64,000 nt of DNA from Clostridia bacterium (GTDB lineage Bacteria > Bacillota > Clostridia > Peptostreptococcales > Acidaminobacteraceae). The DNA lies in contig JAFGVN010000073.1 of NCBI GenBank assembly GCA_016937975.1, forward strand, positions 1 to 64,000, written 5' to 3'. The notes below the pieces were generated by a model. The model saw only the letters and a list, made by a program, of their open reading frames with translations. It was not told where the DNA came from and did not search any database. The translations under genes and the position numbers were made by a program. Shown piece after piece: positions 54,205-61,653 of this stretch (position 1 is the first letter of the stretch; each line of letters starts with the position of its first letter).

Positions 54205-54635
54205 TGAAATTTCGAGTTTTGGAAACGAATACAATTAATGAAACCATTCGGTTGTTGGCAAGATGGCATAATGAAACACCGGAGCAATGGATACAAAATT
54301 ATACTTTTTCAGAACAGGATGTGATCTCAACAGTTAATCGAATGGTAAGGGATACAAGTGTTATTATTCTTGCAGAGGAAGATCGACCAATCGGATTTGT
54401 TTGGGGTGAAAAACAGCAAAACGATTTGATGATTCTCTCTTTATATGTAGATGAAAATTTCAGAAAACATCAAGTGGCAACGGACCTAAAACTACAGTTG
54501 GAAGACTGGTGTAGAAGTAATGGCATCCACAAAATCATGACAACTGTTCACAGTAAAAATAAAAATATGTTAGCTTTAAATGAAAAATTAGGCTATGAAC
54601 AAAAAATGATACATATGGAAAAAAAATTGAGATAA
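54204..54635 (+). CDS. GNAT-family N-acetyltransferase
   Basis: 143 residues. The acetyl-CoA binding region is LYVDENFRKHQVATDLKLQLEDWCRS (motif A, with R-x-x-x-V-A in place of the usual Q-R-x-x-G-x-G/A) and the C-terminal NKNMLALNEKLGYEQ is typical GNAT. Substrate not predictable. The ATG at 54204 shares a base with the methyltransferase stop, so it is coupled to it. Confidence 0.85.
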   Translation: MKFRVLETNTINETIRLLARWHNETPEQWIQNYTFSEQDVISTVNRMVRDTSVIILAEEDRPIGFVWGEKQQNDLMILSLYVDENFRKHQVATDLKLQLEDWCRSNGIHKIMTTVHSKNKNMLALNEKLGYEQKMIHMEKKLR

Positions 54636-54665
54636 ACCACTTCGTGGTTTATTTTACTTTTTTGG
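54632..54665 (+). terminator. Terminator of the methyltransferase-GNAT operon
   Basis: ATAAACCAC-TTC-GTGGTTTAT then TTTACTTTTTT. Confidence 0.85.
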
Positions 54666-54672
54666 TATAGTA

Positions 54673-54722
54673 TTGACAAAGAAAAATATCTTGGATATAA
54701 TTATCTTGAAGTTAAGATAATT
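54673..54722 (+). promoter_or_regulatory. Consensus promoter with overlapping MarR operator
   Basis: TTGACA-N17-TATAAT (54673-54701) is a perfect sigma-A promoter. It is overlapped and followed by AATTATCTT-GAAGTT-AAGATAATT (54699-54722), a perfect 9-bp inverted repeat covering the transcription start. Probably the autoregulatory site of the MarR protein encoded next. Confidence 0.85.
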
Positions 54723-54735
54723 TAAAGGAGCTCAT

Positions 54736-55161
54736 ATGGACTATAGAAATAACCCTCATATAAAATTCATGATTGTTATGAATAAAATGTTAGACAGTAT
54801 CAATAAAAAATCAAAGCCTCAATGGAAGACTTTAAAAATAAATGAAACTGAATTCTTTGTCCTTTTCGCACTCGATGCAAATGGTCCTTTAACCATTCAA
54901 GAAATTGGCTCTAGAATAAATATGACTTCAGGGACGATGACTTATGTTATCGATAAATTGGAAAAAAAGGGTTATATCAAGAGAGTGCGTTGTGAAGAAG
55001 ACAGAAGACGTATTTATATTGAAATAACCCAATCGGGAAAAGTATTTTGGGATGAGATCATTGAACAACATATGGTTTATATGTCAGAGGTGTTTAGTCA
55101 TGTAGAGACTTCTGAAGTGAATCAAATGATTGAGTTAATGAAAAAAATTGGGAAAGGTTAG
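54736..55161 (+). CDS. MarR-family repressor of the azoreductase-pirin unit
   Basis: 141 residues, normal MarR length. The winged helix is clear: LTIQEIGSRINMTSGTMTYVIDKLEKKGYIKRVRCEEDRRRIYIEIT. It is likely to repress itself and the downstream azoreductase and pirin genes in response to quinones or similar electrophiles, as in related MarR/azoreductase loci (family knowledge). AAAGGAG precedes ATG. One Cys (near the wing) may give redox sensing. Confidence 0.93.
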   Translation: MDYRNNPHIKFMIVMNKMLDSINKKSKPQWKTLKINETEFFVLFALDANGPLTIQEIGSRINMTSGTMTYVIDKLEKKGYIKRVRCEEDRRRIYIEITQSGKVFWDEIIEQHMVYMSEVFSHVETSEVNQMIELMKKIGKG

Positions 55162-55172
55162 TTGAAGGTATA

Positions 55173-55190
55173 GATCTTGTAATCAAGATC
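55173..55190. promoter_or_regulatory. Second MarR-type operator before azoR
   Basis: GATCTTG-TAAT-CAAGATC, a perfect 7-bp inverted repeat 18 bp before the azoreductase start. It shares ATCTTG/CAAGAT half-sites with the operator at 54701. Confidence 0.7.
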
Positions 55191-55207
55191 AAAGAAAGGA
55201 AGAACTT

Positions 55208-55819
55208 ATGAAAGTACTCGTTATAGATTCTAATCCAAAACAAGAAGAAATCTCTCATTCAAAATGGGCAGCAGAACAATATATAAAAGCGCTAAAGGAA
55301 GCTGGTCATTATGTGGAAATATGGCCAATTTATCAAATGAATATACCTGTTATTGATGAAACCACAATGAATGCTATGAGCAAAACATCTCAGGGCATTG
55401 ACTTGTCAGAAGAAGAATATGAAAAATTGGAATTAAGGGAGATGATTCTCAGCAGATTCATTAATTTTGACCACTATGTCATCGTGTCACCGTTATGGAA
55501 TTTTGGAATTCCGCCTCAATTAAAAGCATTAATTGATAACATTGCCGTTGCAGGAAAGACTTTCAAGTATACAGAAAAAGGACCAGTGGGTTTAATGGAA
55601 GGTACATTTGTTCATATTCAAGCATCAGGCGGCATTTACTCAGATATGCCTGAGATGGAGTTTGGACATCGTTACATTAAACATATCTTTAGATTTTTAG
55701 GATTGGAAGAAAAATTAAGCTTATTAATAGAAGGTACAAATTTAGGTGATTTTGAAAGATCAATTTATCAAGAGACTTTAGACGATTGGGTAAGACAGTC
55801 TGTTAAGGAAGTGATGTAA
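55208..55819 (+). CDS. azoR: FMN-dependent NADH azoreductase (flavodoxin fold)
   Basis: 203 residues, usual length for AzoR/AcpD. The N-terminal VIDSNPKQEEISHSKWAAEQYIKAL binds the FMN phosphate, and VIVSPLWNFGIPPQLKALIDNIAVAGKTFKYTEKGPVGL is the family signature. It reduces quinones and azo compounds by two electrons, limiting electrophile stress. It sits between a MarR repressor and a pirin gene; the stop overlaps the pirin start. Confidence 0.93.
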   Translation: MKVLVIDSNPKQEEISHSKWAAEQYIKALKEAGHYVEIWPIYQMNIPVIDETTMNAMSKTSQGIDLSEEEYEKLELREMILSRFINFDHYVIVSPLWNFGIPPQLKALIDNIAVAGKTFKYTEKGPVGLMEGTFVHIQASGGIYSDMPEMEFGHRYIKHIFRFLGLEEKLSLLIEGTNLGDFERSIYQETLDDWVRQSVKEVM

Positions 55820-56493
55820 TGTTATTTACAAAAGAATCCTATGGCTATTTTGATCATGGTTGGCTCAAAACCTATTATCATTTCTCCTTTAGTGATTATT
55901 ATAATCCTCAAAAAATGAATATTGGTGTTTTGAGAGTCCTTAATGATGATCTTATAAAAGGCAATACAGGTTTTCCAAAGCACCCTCATAAAAACATGGA
56001 AATTTTGACTTATGTTATCCATGGTGAATTATCTCATGCAGATTCCATGGGTCATGAAAAAACAGTATCTCGCGGCAATATTCAATATATGTCTGCAGGT
56101 AAAGGCGTTTATCACAGTGAATACAATCATAACAAAGAGGATGTACGACTTCTTCAAATATGGATTTACCCAGATGCAGAAGATTACCCACCTAATTATG
56201 GAGATGCAAGCTTCTCTTGGGAAGAACGTGTCAATAAGTGGTTGCATTTAATTGGTACACATGGAAAAATTCAGATGCATCAAGATGTGAACATTTATGT
56301 AACCTATTTGGAAGAAGGCGAAATAGAGTTCGAACTTAAACCAGGTCGACAAGCTTATATTGTTCAGATAGAAGGTGAAAGTGTCATTAACAATCAAAAG
56401 GTAAAAGAACAAGAAGCCTATTTACATTCTGACACTCCAATGACGATTAAAGGTCATCAATCTCATTTAATGGTCATAGAAATGGAAAAATAA
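55819..56493 (+). CDS. Pirin family protein
   Basis: 224 residues, compact for pirin. The first cupin motif is FPKHPHKNMEILTYVIHGEL with metal-binding His residues, continued in GNIQYMSAGKGVYHSEYN. Some bacterial pirins have quercetin 2,3-dioxygenase activity and are often encoded with azoreductases. It starts at ATG 55819 inside the azoR stop (TAATG), so the two are coupled. Confidence 0.93.
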   Translation: MLFTKESYGYFDHGWLKTYYHFSFSDYYNPQKMNIGVLRVLNDDLIKGNTGFPKHPHKNMEILTYVIHGELSHADSMGHEKTVSRGNIQYMSAGKGVYHSEYNHNKEDVRLLQIWIYPDAEDYPPNYGDASFSWEERVNKWLHLIGTHGKIQMHQDVNIYVTYLEEGEIEFELKPGRQAYIVQIEGESVINNQKVKEQEAYLHSDTPMTIKGHQSHLMVIEMEK

Positions 56494-56510
56494 ATGAAAA
56501 TAAACAAGAA

Positions 56511-56536
56511 AATCGTCACACCAGTGACGTTTTTTT
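56511..56536 (+). terminator. Terminator of the azoR-pirin operon
   Basis: AATCGTCAC-ACCA-GTGACG then seven T. Confidence 0.85.
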
Positions 56537-56689
56537 CATTTTTGTATATCCTGTTTATATTCAGAATAATCGGTTAAATACCATAGGTGGAGGTGTGCTT
56601 TTTTATGGGTGTTTATGTTTCAAAAAAACAACAAAAAAACAAGTTTAGAGCCCTCAAACAATTTAAAATACTAAGTTTTTAAGATACTG

Positions 56690-56718
56690 TTGACACTGTG
56701 TATATTGTATACTATACT
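56690..56718 (+). promoter_or_regulatory. Strong promoter of nifJ
   Basis: TTGACA-N17-TATACT, near-perfect. Just downstream TACACTG occurs twice (56725-56731 and 56737-56743), a possible direct-repeat operator. The preceding stretch 56537-56689 holds no convincing gene. Confidence 0.85.
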
Positions 56719-56751
56719 GAAGTTACACTGTAGAAGTACACTGAAATAAGT

Positions 56752-56849
56752 CTGAGAATTTTATTTCTCAGCTCTATTTACATAAGAAGTAATTCTTATA
56801 AATCACCATTTGGTGATCTAAACAATAATATTTAGAGAATGGCTCTAAA
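56752..56849 (+). other. nifJ 5' leader with four consecutive stem-loops
   Basis: Four perfect 7-bp hairpins lie in a row: CTGAGAA/TTCTCAG (56752-56771), ATAAGAA/TTCTTAT (56782-56799), ATCACCA/TGGTGAT (56802-56817) and TTTAGAG/CTCTAAA (56831-56849), with loops of 6, 4, 2 and 5 nt. None has a T-tract, so they are not terminators. The ribosome site follows the last one. They probably stabilise or regulate the mRNA. Confidence 0.8.
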
Positions 56850-56872
56850 TAAGTTACAGGAGGGATAGTCCA

Positions 56873-59800
56873 ATGGGTAAAGTTTTTAAGACTATGGATG
56901 GTAACTCGGCTGCTGCATACGTATCATATGCATTTACAGATGTAGCTGCTATCTATCCTATCACGCCATCTTCTGACATGGCTCAACATGTTGATGAAAT
57001 GGCTGCATATGGCAAGAAAAATATCTTCGGCCAAGAAGTATTGGTATCTGAGTTACAATCTGAAGGTGGTGCTTCAGGTGCTGTTCACGGTTCACTTCAA
57101 GGTGGTGCGTTAACAACTACTTACACTGCTTCTCAAGGTTTACTATTAATGATTCCAAACATGTACAAGATTGCTGGTGAATTGTTACCATGTGTATTCC
57201 ACGTATCAGCAAGAGCACTTGCAACGCACGCATTATCGATCTTCGGCGATCATTCTGACGTTATGGCTGCAAGACAAACAGGTTTTGCTATGTTAGCTTC
57301 TGGTTCAGTTCAAGAAGTTATGGATTTAGCAGGTGTTGCTCACTTGGCTACAATCAAGTCAAGAGTACCATTTGTTCATTTCTTTGATGGTTTCAGAACC
57401 TCACATGAAATTTCTAAAGTAGAGTTAATCGATTACTCTGAATTCGAAAAATTAATCGATATGGACGCTGTTCAAGCATTCAGAAACAATTCATTAAACC
57501 CTGAGAGACCTGTTACTAGAGGTACAGCTCAAAATCCAGATATCTTCTTCCAAGCAAAAGAAGCTTCAAACAAGTTCTACGAAGCAGTTCCTGCAATCGT
57601 TCAAAACTATATGGAAGAAATCTCAAAAGTTACAGGTAGATCATATAACTTATTTGATTACTATGGTGCAGCTGATGCAGACAGAGTTATCATTGCTATG
57701 GGTTCTGTAACTGAAACAATTGAAGAAACAATTGACTATTTAACAGCTAAAGGTGAAAAAGTTGGTATGATTAAAGTAAGACTTTACAGACCATTTGCAC
57801 CTGAATATATGTTAAAAGTATTACCTGAAACAGTTACTAAAATTGCTGTTTTAGATAGAACAAAAGAGCCAGGTGCTATTGGTGAACCATTATACTTAGA
57901 TATCAGATCTATGTTCTATGGTACTGATAGAACACCATTAATCGTTGGTGGTCGTTATGGTTTAGGTTCTAACGAAACTAACCCATCACAAATCAAAGCA
58001 GTTTATGATATGTTAGCTGCAGAACCAAAGAACAACTTCACAATTGGTATTGTTGATGACGTAACTAACCTTTCTTTAGATATTAAAGAAGAAATCGTTA
58101 CTGAACCAGCAGGTACAACTAGATGTATGTTCTGGGGTCTTGGTTCAGACGGTACTGTTGGTGCTAACAAGTCTGCAATCAAAATCATTGGTGACAACAC
58201 TGACTTATATGCACAAGGTTACTTCTCATATGACTCTAAGAAGTCTTATGGTATCACAGTTTCTCACTTAAGATTTGGTAAATCTAAGATTAGATCGACT
58301 TACTTAATTACAGAATCTGACTATGTAGCTTGTCATAACCAATCATATGTTGTTCAATACGACATGATGAAAGGTTTAAGAAAAGGTGGTACATTTGTAT
58401 TAAATACAAAGTGGACTGCTGAAGAGTTAGATGCTAACTTACCTGCTGCAATGAAGCAATACATTGCTAAAAACGAAATTAAATTCTACACAATCAACGC
58501 TGTTGACATTGCTGAAGAAATTGGCTTAGGTAACAGAATTAACATGGTAATGCAATCTGCATTCTTCAAGTTAGCTGAAGTTATCGATGTTGATGATGCA
58601 ATGAAATACTTAAAAGACGCGATTGTTAAAGCATATGGTAAAAAAGGTCAAAACATTGTAGACATGAACTACAAAGCAGTTGATGCAGGTGTTGATGCAC
58701 TTGTTAAAATTGATGTTCCTGCTGCATGGGCGACTACTACTGAAGGTCCTAAAATGGTATCTGACGGTAAAGAGGGTGACACTAAGTTTATCACTCAAAT
58801 CTTAAGACCAGTTGCTGCACAAAAAGGTAATGATCTTCCTGTATCTACATTTGTAGGTGTTGAAGATGGTACATTCGAAAACGGTTCAACTGACTTCGAA
58901 AAACGTGCAATTGCAACAAATGTTCCTGAGTGGCAAGTTGATAACTGTATCCAATGTAACCAATGTTCTTTGGTTTGTCCACATGCAGTTATTAGACCAT
59001 ACTTATTAGATGAAGCTGAAATGGCTAAAAAACCAGAATCATTTACGACTAAGAAAGCAATTGGTAAAGGTTTAGAAGGCTTAGAGTACAGAATCCAAGT
59101 TTCTACTCATGACTGTACAGGTTGTGGTGTTTGTGCTCAAGTTTGTCCATCTAAAGAAAAATCTCTTGTAATGAAACCATTAGATTCTCAAGATGTTCAG
59201 TTAGACAATTATGCATTCGCTAGAACAGTTGTGGTTAAAAACGATAGAATGGCTAAAACAACAGTTAAAGGCTCTCAATTCGCTCAACCATTATTTGAGT
59301 TCTCAGGTGCTTGTGCTGGTTGTGGTGAAACTGCTTACATGAAAGCTGTTACACAATTATATGGTGATAGAATGATCCAAGCAAATGCAACAGGTTGTTC
59401 TTCAATCTGGGGTGGTTCTGCTCCTGCTACACCTTACACTAAAAATGCAAAAGGTCATGGTCCTGCATGGGCGAACTCTTTATTCGAAGACAACGCTGAG
59501 TATGGTTATGGTATTGCATTAGGTGTTAAGACTGTAAGAAATCAATTAAAAGCTCAAGCTGAAAAAGTTGTTGCTGCTGCTCCAGAGTTAGCTGAAACTT
59601 TCCAAGCTTGGATTGACAATATGTTAGATGCTGAAGGTTCAAGAGCTGCTTCTGAAGCAGTAAGAGCTGTTATTGCGAATGGTCATGCTCATGCTGACGT
59701 ACAAGCTGCATTTGACTTCATCAAGAAAAACGATGAATACTTGGTTAAAAAATCAGTATGGATCGTTGGTGGTGACGGATGGGCTTATGACATCGGTTAT

Positions 59801-60403
59801 GGTGGTTTAGATCATGTATTAGCTTCTGGTGAAGATGTAAACGTATTAGTATTCGATACTGAAGTTTACTCAAATACTGGTGGTCAAGCTTCTAAATCTA
59901 CACCTACAGCTGCTGTTGCTAAGTTTGCTGCATCTGGTATGAAAGTTAAGAAGAAAGATCTTGGTATGATCGCTACAACTTATGGCTATGTATATGTTGC
60001 TCAAGTTGGTATGGGTGCAAACCAAAATCAATTTATGAAAGCTTTAGTTGAAGCTGAATCATACAATGGTCCATCATTGATCATCTGTTACTCTCCATGT
60101 ATCGCTCATGGTTTAAAAACAGGTATGTCATCAGCTCAAGATAGAATCAAACAAGCTGTGGATGCTGGTTACTGGCATTTATGGAGATTCGACCCAAGAT
60201 TAAAAGCTGAAGGTAAGAATCCATTTATCTTAGACTCTAAAGAGCCTACTGCAAGCTACCAAGACTTTATCAAAGGTGAAGCTAGATATACAATCCTTAT
60301 GAACCAATTCCCACAAGAAGCAGAAAGATTATTTGCTAAAGCTGAAGCTGACGCTAAAGATCGTTATGATTCTTATGTAAGAATGGCGAATATGCAATAC
60401 TAA
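56873..60403 (+). CDS. nifJ: Pyruvate:ferredoxin (flavodoxin) oxidoreductase
   Basis: 1176 residues, the single-chain form. It oxidises pyruvate with CoA to acetyl-CoA, CO2 and reduced ferredoxin, a central step of anaerobic metabolism. Visible parts: N-terminal pyruvate domain (AYVSYAFTDVAAIYPITPSSDMAQ), two 4Fe-4S motifs (CIQCNQCSLVCPH, CTGCGVCAQVCPSKE at about 687-760), a proximal cluster Cys pair (GACAGCGET) and the thiamine diphosphate site (VGGDGWAYDIGYGGLDHVLASG...NVLVFDTEVYSNTGGQ). Codon use is more biased than in its neighbours, as expected for a highly expressed gene. AGGAGGG precedes ATG. Monocistronic. Confidence 0.98.
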   Translation: MGKVFKTMDGNSAAAYVSYAFTDVAAIYPITPSSDMAQHVDEMAAYGKKNIFGQEVLVSELQSEGGASGAVHGSLQGGALTTTYTASQGLLLMIPNMYKIAGELLPCVFHVSARALATHALSIFGDHSDVMAARQTGFAMLASGSVQEVMDLAGVAHLATIKSRVPFVHFFDGFRTSHEISKVELIDYSEFEKLIDMDAVQAFRNNSLNPERPVTRGTAQNPDIFFQAKEASNKFYEAVPAIVQNYMEEISKVTGRSYNLFDYYGAADADRVIIAMGSVTETIEETIDYLTAKGEKVGMIKVRLYRPFAPEYMLKVLPETVTKIAVLDRTKEPGAIGEPLYLDIRSMFYGTDRTPLIVGGRYGLGSNETNPSQIKAVYDMLAAEPKNNFTIGIVDDVTNLSLDIKEEIVTEPAGTTRCMFWGLGSDGTVGANKSAIKIIGDNTDLYAQGYFSYDSKKSYGITVSHLRFGKSKIRSTYLITESDYVACHNQSYVVQYDMMKGLRKGGTFVLNTKWTAEELDANLPAAMKQYIAKNEIKFYTINAVDIAEEIGLGNRINMVMQSAFFKLAEVIDVDDAMKYLKDAIVKAYGKKGQNIVDMNYKAVDAGVDALVKIDVPAAWATTTEGPKMVSDGKEGDTKFITQILRPVAAQKGNDLPVSTFVGVEDGTFENGSTDFEKRAIATNVPEWQVDNCIQCNQCSLVCPHAVIRPYLLDEAEMAKKPESFTTKKAIGKGLEGLEYRIQVSTHDCTGCGVCAQVCPSKEKSLVMKPLDSQDVQLDNYAFARTVVVKNDRMAKTTVKGSQFAQPLFEFSGACAGCGETAYMKAVTQLYGDRMIQANATGCSSIWGGSAPATPYTKNAKGHGPAWANSLFEDNAEYGYGIALGVKTVRNQLKAQAEKVVAAAPELAETFQAWIDNMLDAEGSRAASEAVRAVIANGHAHADVQAAFDFIKKNDEYLVKKSVWIVGGDGWAYDIGYGGLDHVLASGEDVNVLVFDTEVYSNTGGQASKSTPTAAVAKFAASGMKVKKKDLGMIATTYGYVYVAQVGMGANQNQFMKALVEAESYNGPSLIICYSPCIAHGLKTGMSSAQDRIKQAVDAGYWHLWRFDPRLKAEGKNPFILDSKEPTASYQDFIKGEARYTILMNQFPQEAERLFAKAEADAKDRYDSYVRMANMQY

Positions 60404-60410
60404 TGAAATG

Positions 60411-60439
60411 AAGACATCTCTTAGGAGATGTCTTTTTTT
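60411..60439 (+). terminator. Terminator of nifJ
   Basis: AAGACATCTC-TTAG-GAGATGTCTT followed by T-run: a 10-bp perfect stem. Confidence 0.93.
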
Positions 60440-60440
60440 C

Positions 60441-60478
60441 ACTTAACTGTTGCGTGCGCAACAATTAAGTGTTATACT
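60441..60478 (+). promoter_or_regulatory. MarR promoter overlapped by a 30-bp operator
   Basis: ACTTAACTGTTGCG-TG-CGCAACAATTAAGT (60441-60470) has 14-bp arms with one mismatch. It covers the -35 (TTGCGT, 60450-60455) and spacer of the promoter whose -10 is TATACT (60473-60478). Likely autorepression site for the MarR protein that follows. Confidence 0.8.
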
Positions 60479-60494
60479 ATGTCTGGAGGGTGTT

Positions 60495-60947
60495 ATGAAT
60501 CTTTATAAAATTGAGTGGGCTTTATCCTTGCTTTCGAAATACAGTCATATTGTTTTGGAAGAGGGCAATGATATAACAAAAACCAATATGTTGTTTATTA
60601 TTCATTTATACCATAGGCCGAATATTCATCAGGATCAGTTGGCAGAAATGTTTAAAATGAACCGTTCAAGTGTCACGAGAAGTATTCAAACTCTTAAAGA
60701 GATGCATTGGGGTGAAAGTGTTCTAGATCATGAAAATAAACGTGCAAATTTAGTGAAATTAACAACACTGGGCGAAGAAAAGTATAAAAGTATAATGAAC
60801 CAACTCTTGGAATGGATTGGTGTTTTGACAAAAGATATGACGCCAGAAGAAGTACAAACAGGGATGAATTTTTTAGAAAAAATGACAGCAAATGCTTGTA
60901 AAACTTTAGGTGATCATCATATTATTCAACTGATGGAGAGGATGTAG
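60495..60947 (+). CDS. MarR-family transcriptional regulator
   Basis: 150 residues. HTH and wing: PNIHQDQLAEMFKMNRSSVTRSIQTLKEMHW...DHENKRANLVKLTTLG. It probably represses itself and the small membrane gene that begins 1 bp after its stop. ATG 60495 follows GGAGGG. The track's TTG at 60450 lies in the operator and is rejected. Ligand unknown. Confidence 0.9.
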   Translation: MNLYKIEWALSLLSKYSHIVLEEGNDITKTNMLFIIHLYHRPNIHQDQLAEMFKMNRSSVTRSIQTLKEMHWGESVLDHENKRANLVKLTTLGEEKYKSIMNQLLEWIGVLTKDMTPEEVQTGMNFLEKMTANACKTLGDHHIIQLMERM

Positions 60948-60948
60948 T

Positions 60949-61311
60949 ATGTTAATTTATGCAATTGTAGCCATGATCCTTGCAGTGACTTTTTATACAA
61001 CTGCAGTATTTATGGAGAAGAAATCAGGTATTTTAAATAAAAGAGCGTTATTGATTTTTTCTGGAGGACTTGTATTTGATACAATTGGGACAACATTAAT
61101 GAGTGAAATGAGTTCAGGATTTAAATTTGATATTCATGGTATTACAGGTGCGGTAGCACTTTCGTTAATGTTGATTCACGTTATTTGGGCATGGTGGGTA
61201 TTCGTAAAGGGTTCTCAAAAGCAAAAAGAGAATTTTCACAAGTTTTCATTTTATGTTTGGTTGATTTGGCTATTCTCATTTTTTACAGGTATGATCCTGA
61301 ATATTTTTTAA
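60949..61311 (+). CDS. HsmA-like small membrane protein (TIGR03987 type)
   Basis: 120 residues, four TM segments (about 3-23, 34-52, 65-88, 98-118). The sequence DTIGTTLMSEMS...DIHGITGAVALSLMLIHVIWAWWV looks like the HsmA/TIGR03987 family; this is from memory. The conserved His residues in TM3 recall a heme- or metal-binding membrane protein, but no function is established. Coupled to the MarR gene (1-bp gap). Confidence 0.75.
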   Translation: MLIYAIVAMILAVTFYTTAVFMEKKSGILNKRALLIFSGGLVFDTIGTTLMSEMSSGFKFDIHGITGAVALSLMLIHVIWAWWVFVKGSQKQKENFHKFSFYVWLIWLFSFFTGMILNIF

Positions 61312-61316
61312 AAGAA

Positions 61317-61347
61317 AAGCATATCCTTTATCATGAAGGATATGCTT
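61317..61347. terminator. Bidirectional terminator
   Basis: AAGCATATCCTT-TATCATG-AAGGATATGCTT, a perfect 12-bp stem. On the plus strand ACATTTTTTC follows; on the minus strand TTCTTTT follows. Confidence 0.85.
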
Positions 61348-61630
61348 ACATTTTTTCTAATATTTTTTCAAGTAAATCACCTATTCGTGTTAAGGATTCG
61401 TTCAGTGCTGACAGAGAATTGTGATCTTTCATATGGATATCTTCAGGATCAAGTTCTAGGATTTCCAGGACTTTTTTCAGTTGAGCAGCAGGCAATGGCT
61501 TATTACCTTTCTCATAATATGAATAAGCTGGCTGAGAAATGTTCAGCTTATTGGCCATTTCTCTTTGTGTATAACCTTTTTCTTTTCTTGTATTTTGAAT
61601 AACTTCCTTGATACCACGAATATTCGTCAT
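61346..61630 (-). CDS. Xre-family HTH regulator
   Basis: 94 residues. An HTH at about 8-62 (IQNTRKEKGYTQREMANKLNISQPAYSYYEKGNKPL) is followed by a helical C-terminal tail (LSALNESLTRIGDLLEKIL) that could mediate oligomerisation. TGGAGG precedes ATG 61630. It starts 23 bp after nhaC on the same strand, so it is the last gene of a HAD-NhaC-HTH operon and may control it. Confidence 0.85.
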   Translation of the reverse strand: MTNIRGIKEVIQNTRKEKGYTQREMANKLNISQPAYSYYEKGNKPLPAAQLKKVLEILELDPEDIHMKDHNSLSALNESLTRIGDLLEKILEKM

Positions 61631-61653
61631 AAAACCTCCAGTAATCGTAAATC

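Noticed and set aside
56752-56849. The nifJ leader hairpins as a known riboswitch or CRISPR-like repeats
   Set aside because: The four stems differ in sequence and spacing, and no conserved riboswitch core (T-box, SAM, c-di-GMP, TPP) is visible.
60450-60494. Longer MarR protein starting at TTG 60450
   Set aside because: The extra codons lie within the operator/promoter; ATG 60495 has GGAGGG in front.
61185-61424. Overlapping plus-strand ORFs (61185..61424 and 61333..61602) beyond the HsmA-like gene
   Set aside because: They run through the terminator hairpin and antisense to the Xre gene with no ribosome site.
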